This document shows positions 58,730 through 58,826 of a DNA stretch of 58,826 nt, one piece after another. Origin of the DNA: Xenorhabdus innexi (GTDB taxonomy: Bacteria; Pseudomonadota; Gammaproteobacteria; Enterobacterales; Enterobacteriaceae); NCBI RefSeq assembly GCF_002632485.1, contig NZ_NIBU01000022.1, positions 1-58,826 of the forward strand, given 5' to 3'. Every line of letters starts with the position of its first letter. Positions within the stretch are counted from its first letter, which is position 1. Under the pieces are notes generated by a model that saw only the letters and a list, made by a program, of their open reading frames with translations, had not been told where the DNA came from and searched no databases. The position numbers and the translations under genes were made by a program.

Positions 58730-58826
58730 TGGATTCGACTAATAAGTGCAATTTCTAAGAAAGGCGGTCAGTTGCTATAGTAGGCATCTTTCTCGCCAAA
58801 GGAAAATGCACTATGACCTATACACA
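58730..58826 (+). mobile_element. Possible left end of an insertion sequence with a truncated transposase start
   Basis: TGGATTCGACTAATAAGTGC at 58730 resembles a terminal repeat of IS30-type elements. At 58813 a frame starts ATG ACC TAT ACA after AAAGGAAAATGC, as IS30 transposases often start with M-T/S-Y-T. The window ends after 14 bases of it, so this is a guess. Confidence 0.28.

Noticed and set aside
1-58826. CRISPR array or prophage
   Set aside because: No regularly spaced identical repeats and no phage structural genes were seen; the repeated sequences are dispersed ERIC elements.

Overview
The window looks like a chromosomal segment of an enterobacterium of the Morganellaceae, most likely Photorhabdus or its relative Xenorhabdus. 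This is an inference. Protein matches and gene order follow the E. coli plan closely (rrnH-aspU-yafD, queD/cysJIH, cysGDNC-ftsB-ispDF-truD, surE-pcm-nlpD-rpoS-mutS, btsT-yjiX-yjiA, ghxP-yjcE, yigM-metR-metE). The intergenic DNA is AT-rich and carries five full-length ERIC repeats plus several ERIC remnants.

Layout. Bases 1-1460: end of an rRNA operon (5S), tRNA-Asp, yafD. 1469-4150: proY-like permease and the queuosine genes queE and queD. 4408-13610: almost the whole assimilatory sulfate pathway (cysJIH, then cysGDNC). Activation (CysDN, CysC), PAPS reduction (CysH), sulfite reduction (CysJI) and siroheme supply (CysG) are all present. 13802-16487: ftsB, ispD, ispF, truD. 16497-18284: a small accessory islet (SDR dehydrogenase and P-loop kinase-like protein) bounded by ERIC remnants and separating truD from surE. 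18485-25719: surE, pcm, nlpD, rpoS, then miaE and mutS on the other strand. 26055-30974: accessory block with a Fur-box TonB receptor, a GFA-type zinc protein, a pRiA4b ORF-3 family protein and a second methionine aminopeptidase. 31287-40090: phosphoethanolamine-transferase-like protein, pyruvate transporter BtsT, YjiX, a pair of flavin amino-acid oxidases, and YjiA. 40092-44511: repeat-rich, gene-poor stretch with a FimB-like recombinase and a CyuP-type transporter. 44512-46242: three-lipoprotein operon (CsgG-like, DUF4810, DUF799). 46342-52350: MATE pump, guanine/hypoxanthine permease, Na+/H+ antiporter, biotin transporter. 52235-56029: metR, metE, yidB. 56415-58612: ltnD-otnK tetronate pair, followed by a possible insertion-sequence end.

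The core genes are ordinary. The best leads are: (1) the MSOX-like plus L-amino-acid-oxidase pair inserted into the conserved btsT-yjiX-yjiA cluster, where the MSOX-like enzyme appears to lack the covalent-FAD cysteine and the oxygen-activating lysine; (2) a methionine aminopeptidase paralogue with intact metal ligands but a rebuilt S1 pocket; (3) an orphan FimB-type recombinase beside a 10-bp inverted site and about 0.9 kb of empty AT-rich DNA; (4) an ERIC element that supplies the C-terminus of MiaE; (5) a glycine in RpoS region 4.2 where E. coli has glutamate. I found no CRISPR array, no prophage, no toxin cluster and no clearly new multi-gene system. Alignments quoted are from memory of E. 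coli and other reference proteins, not from a search.
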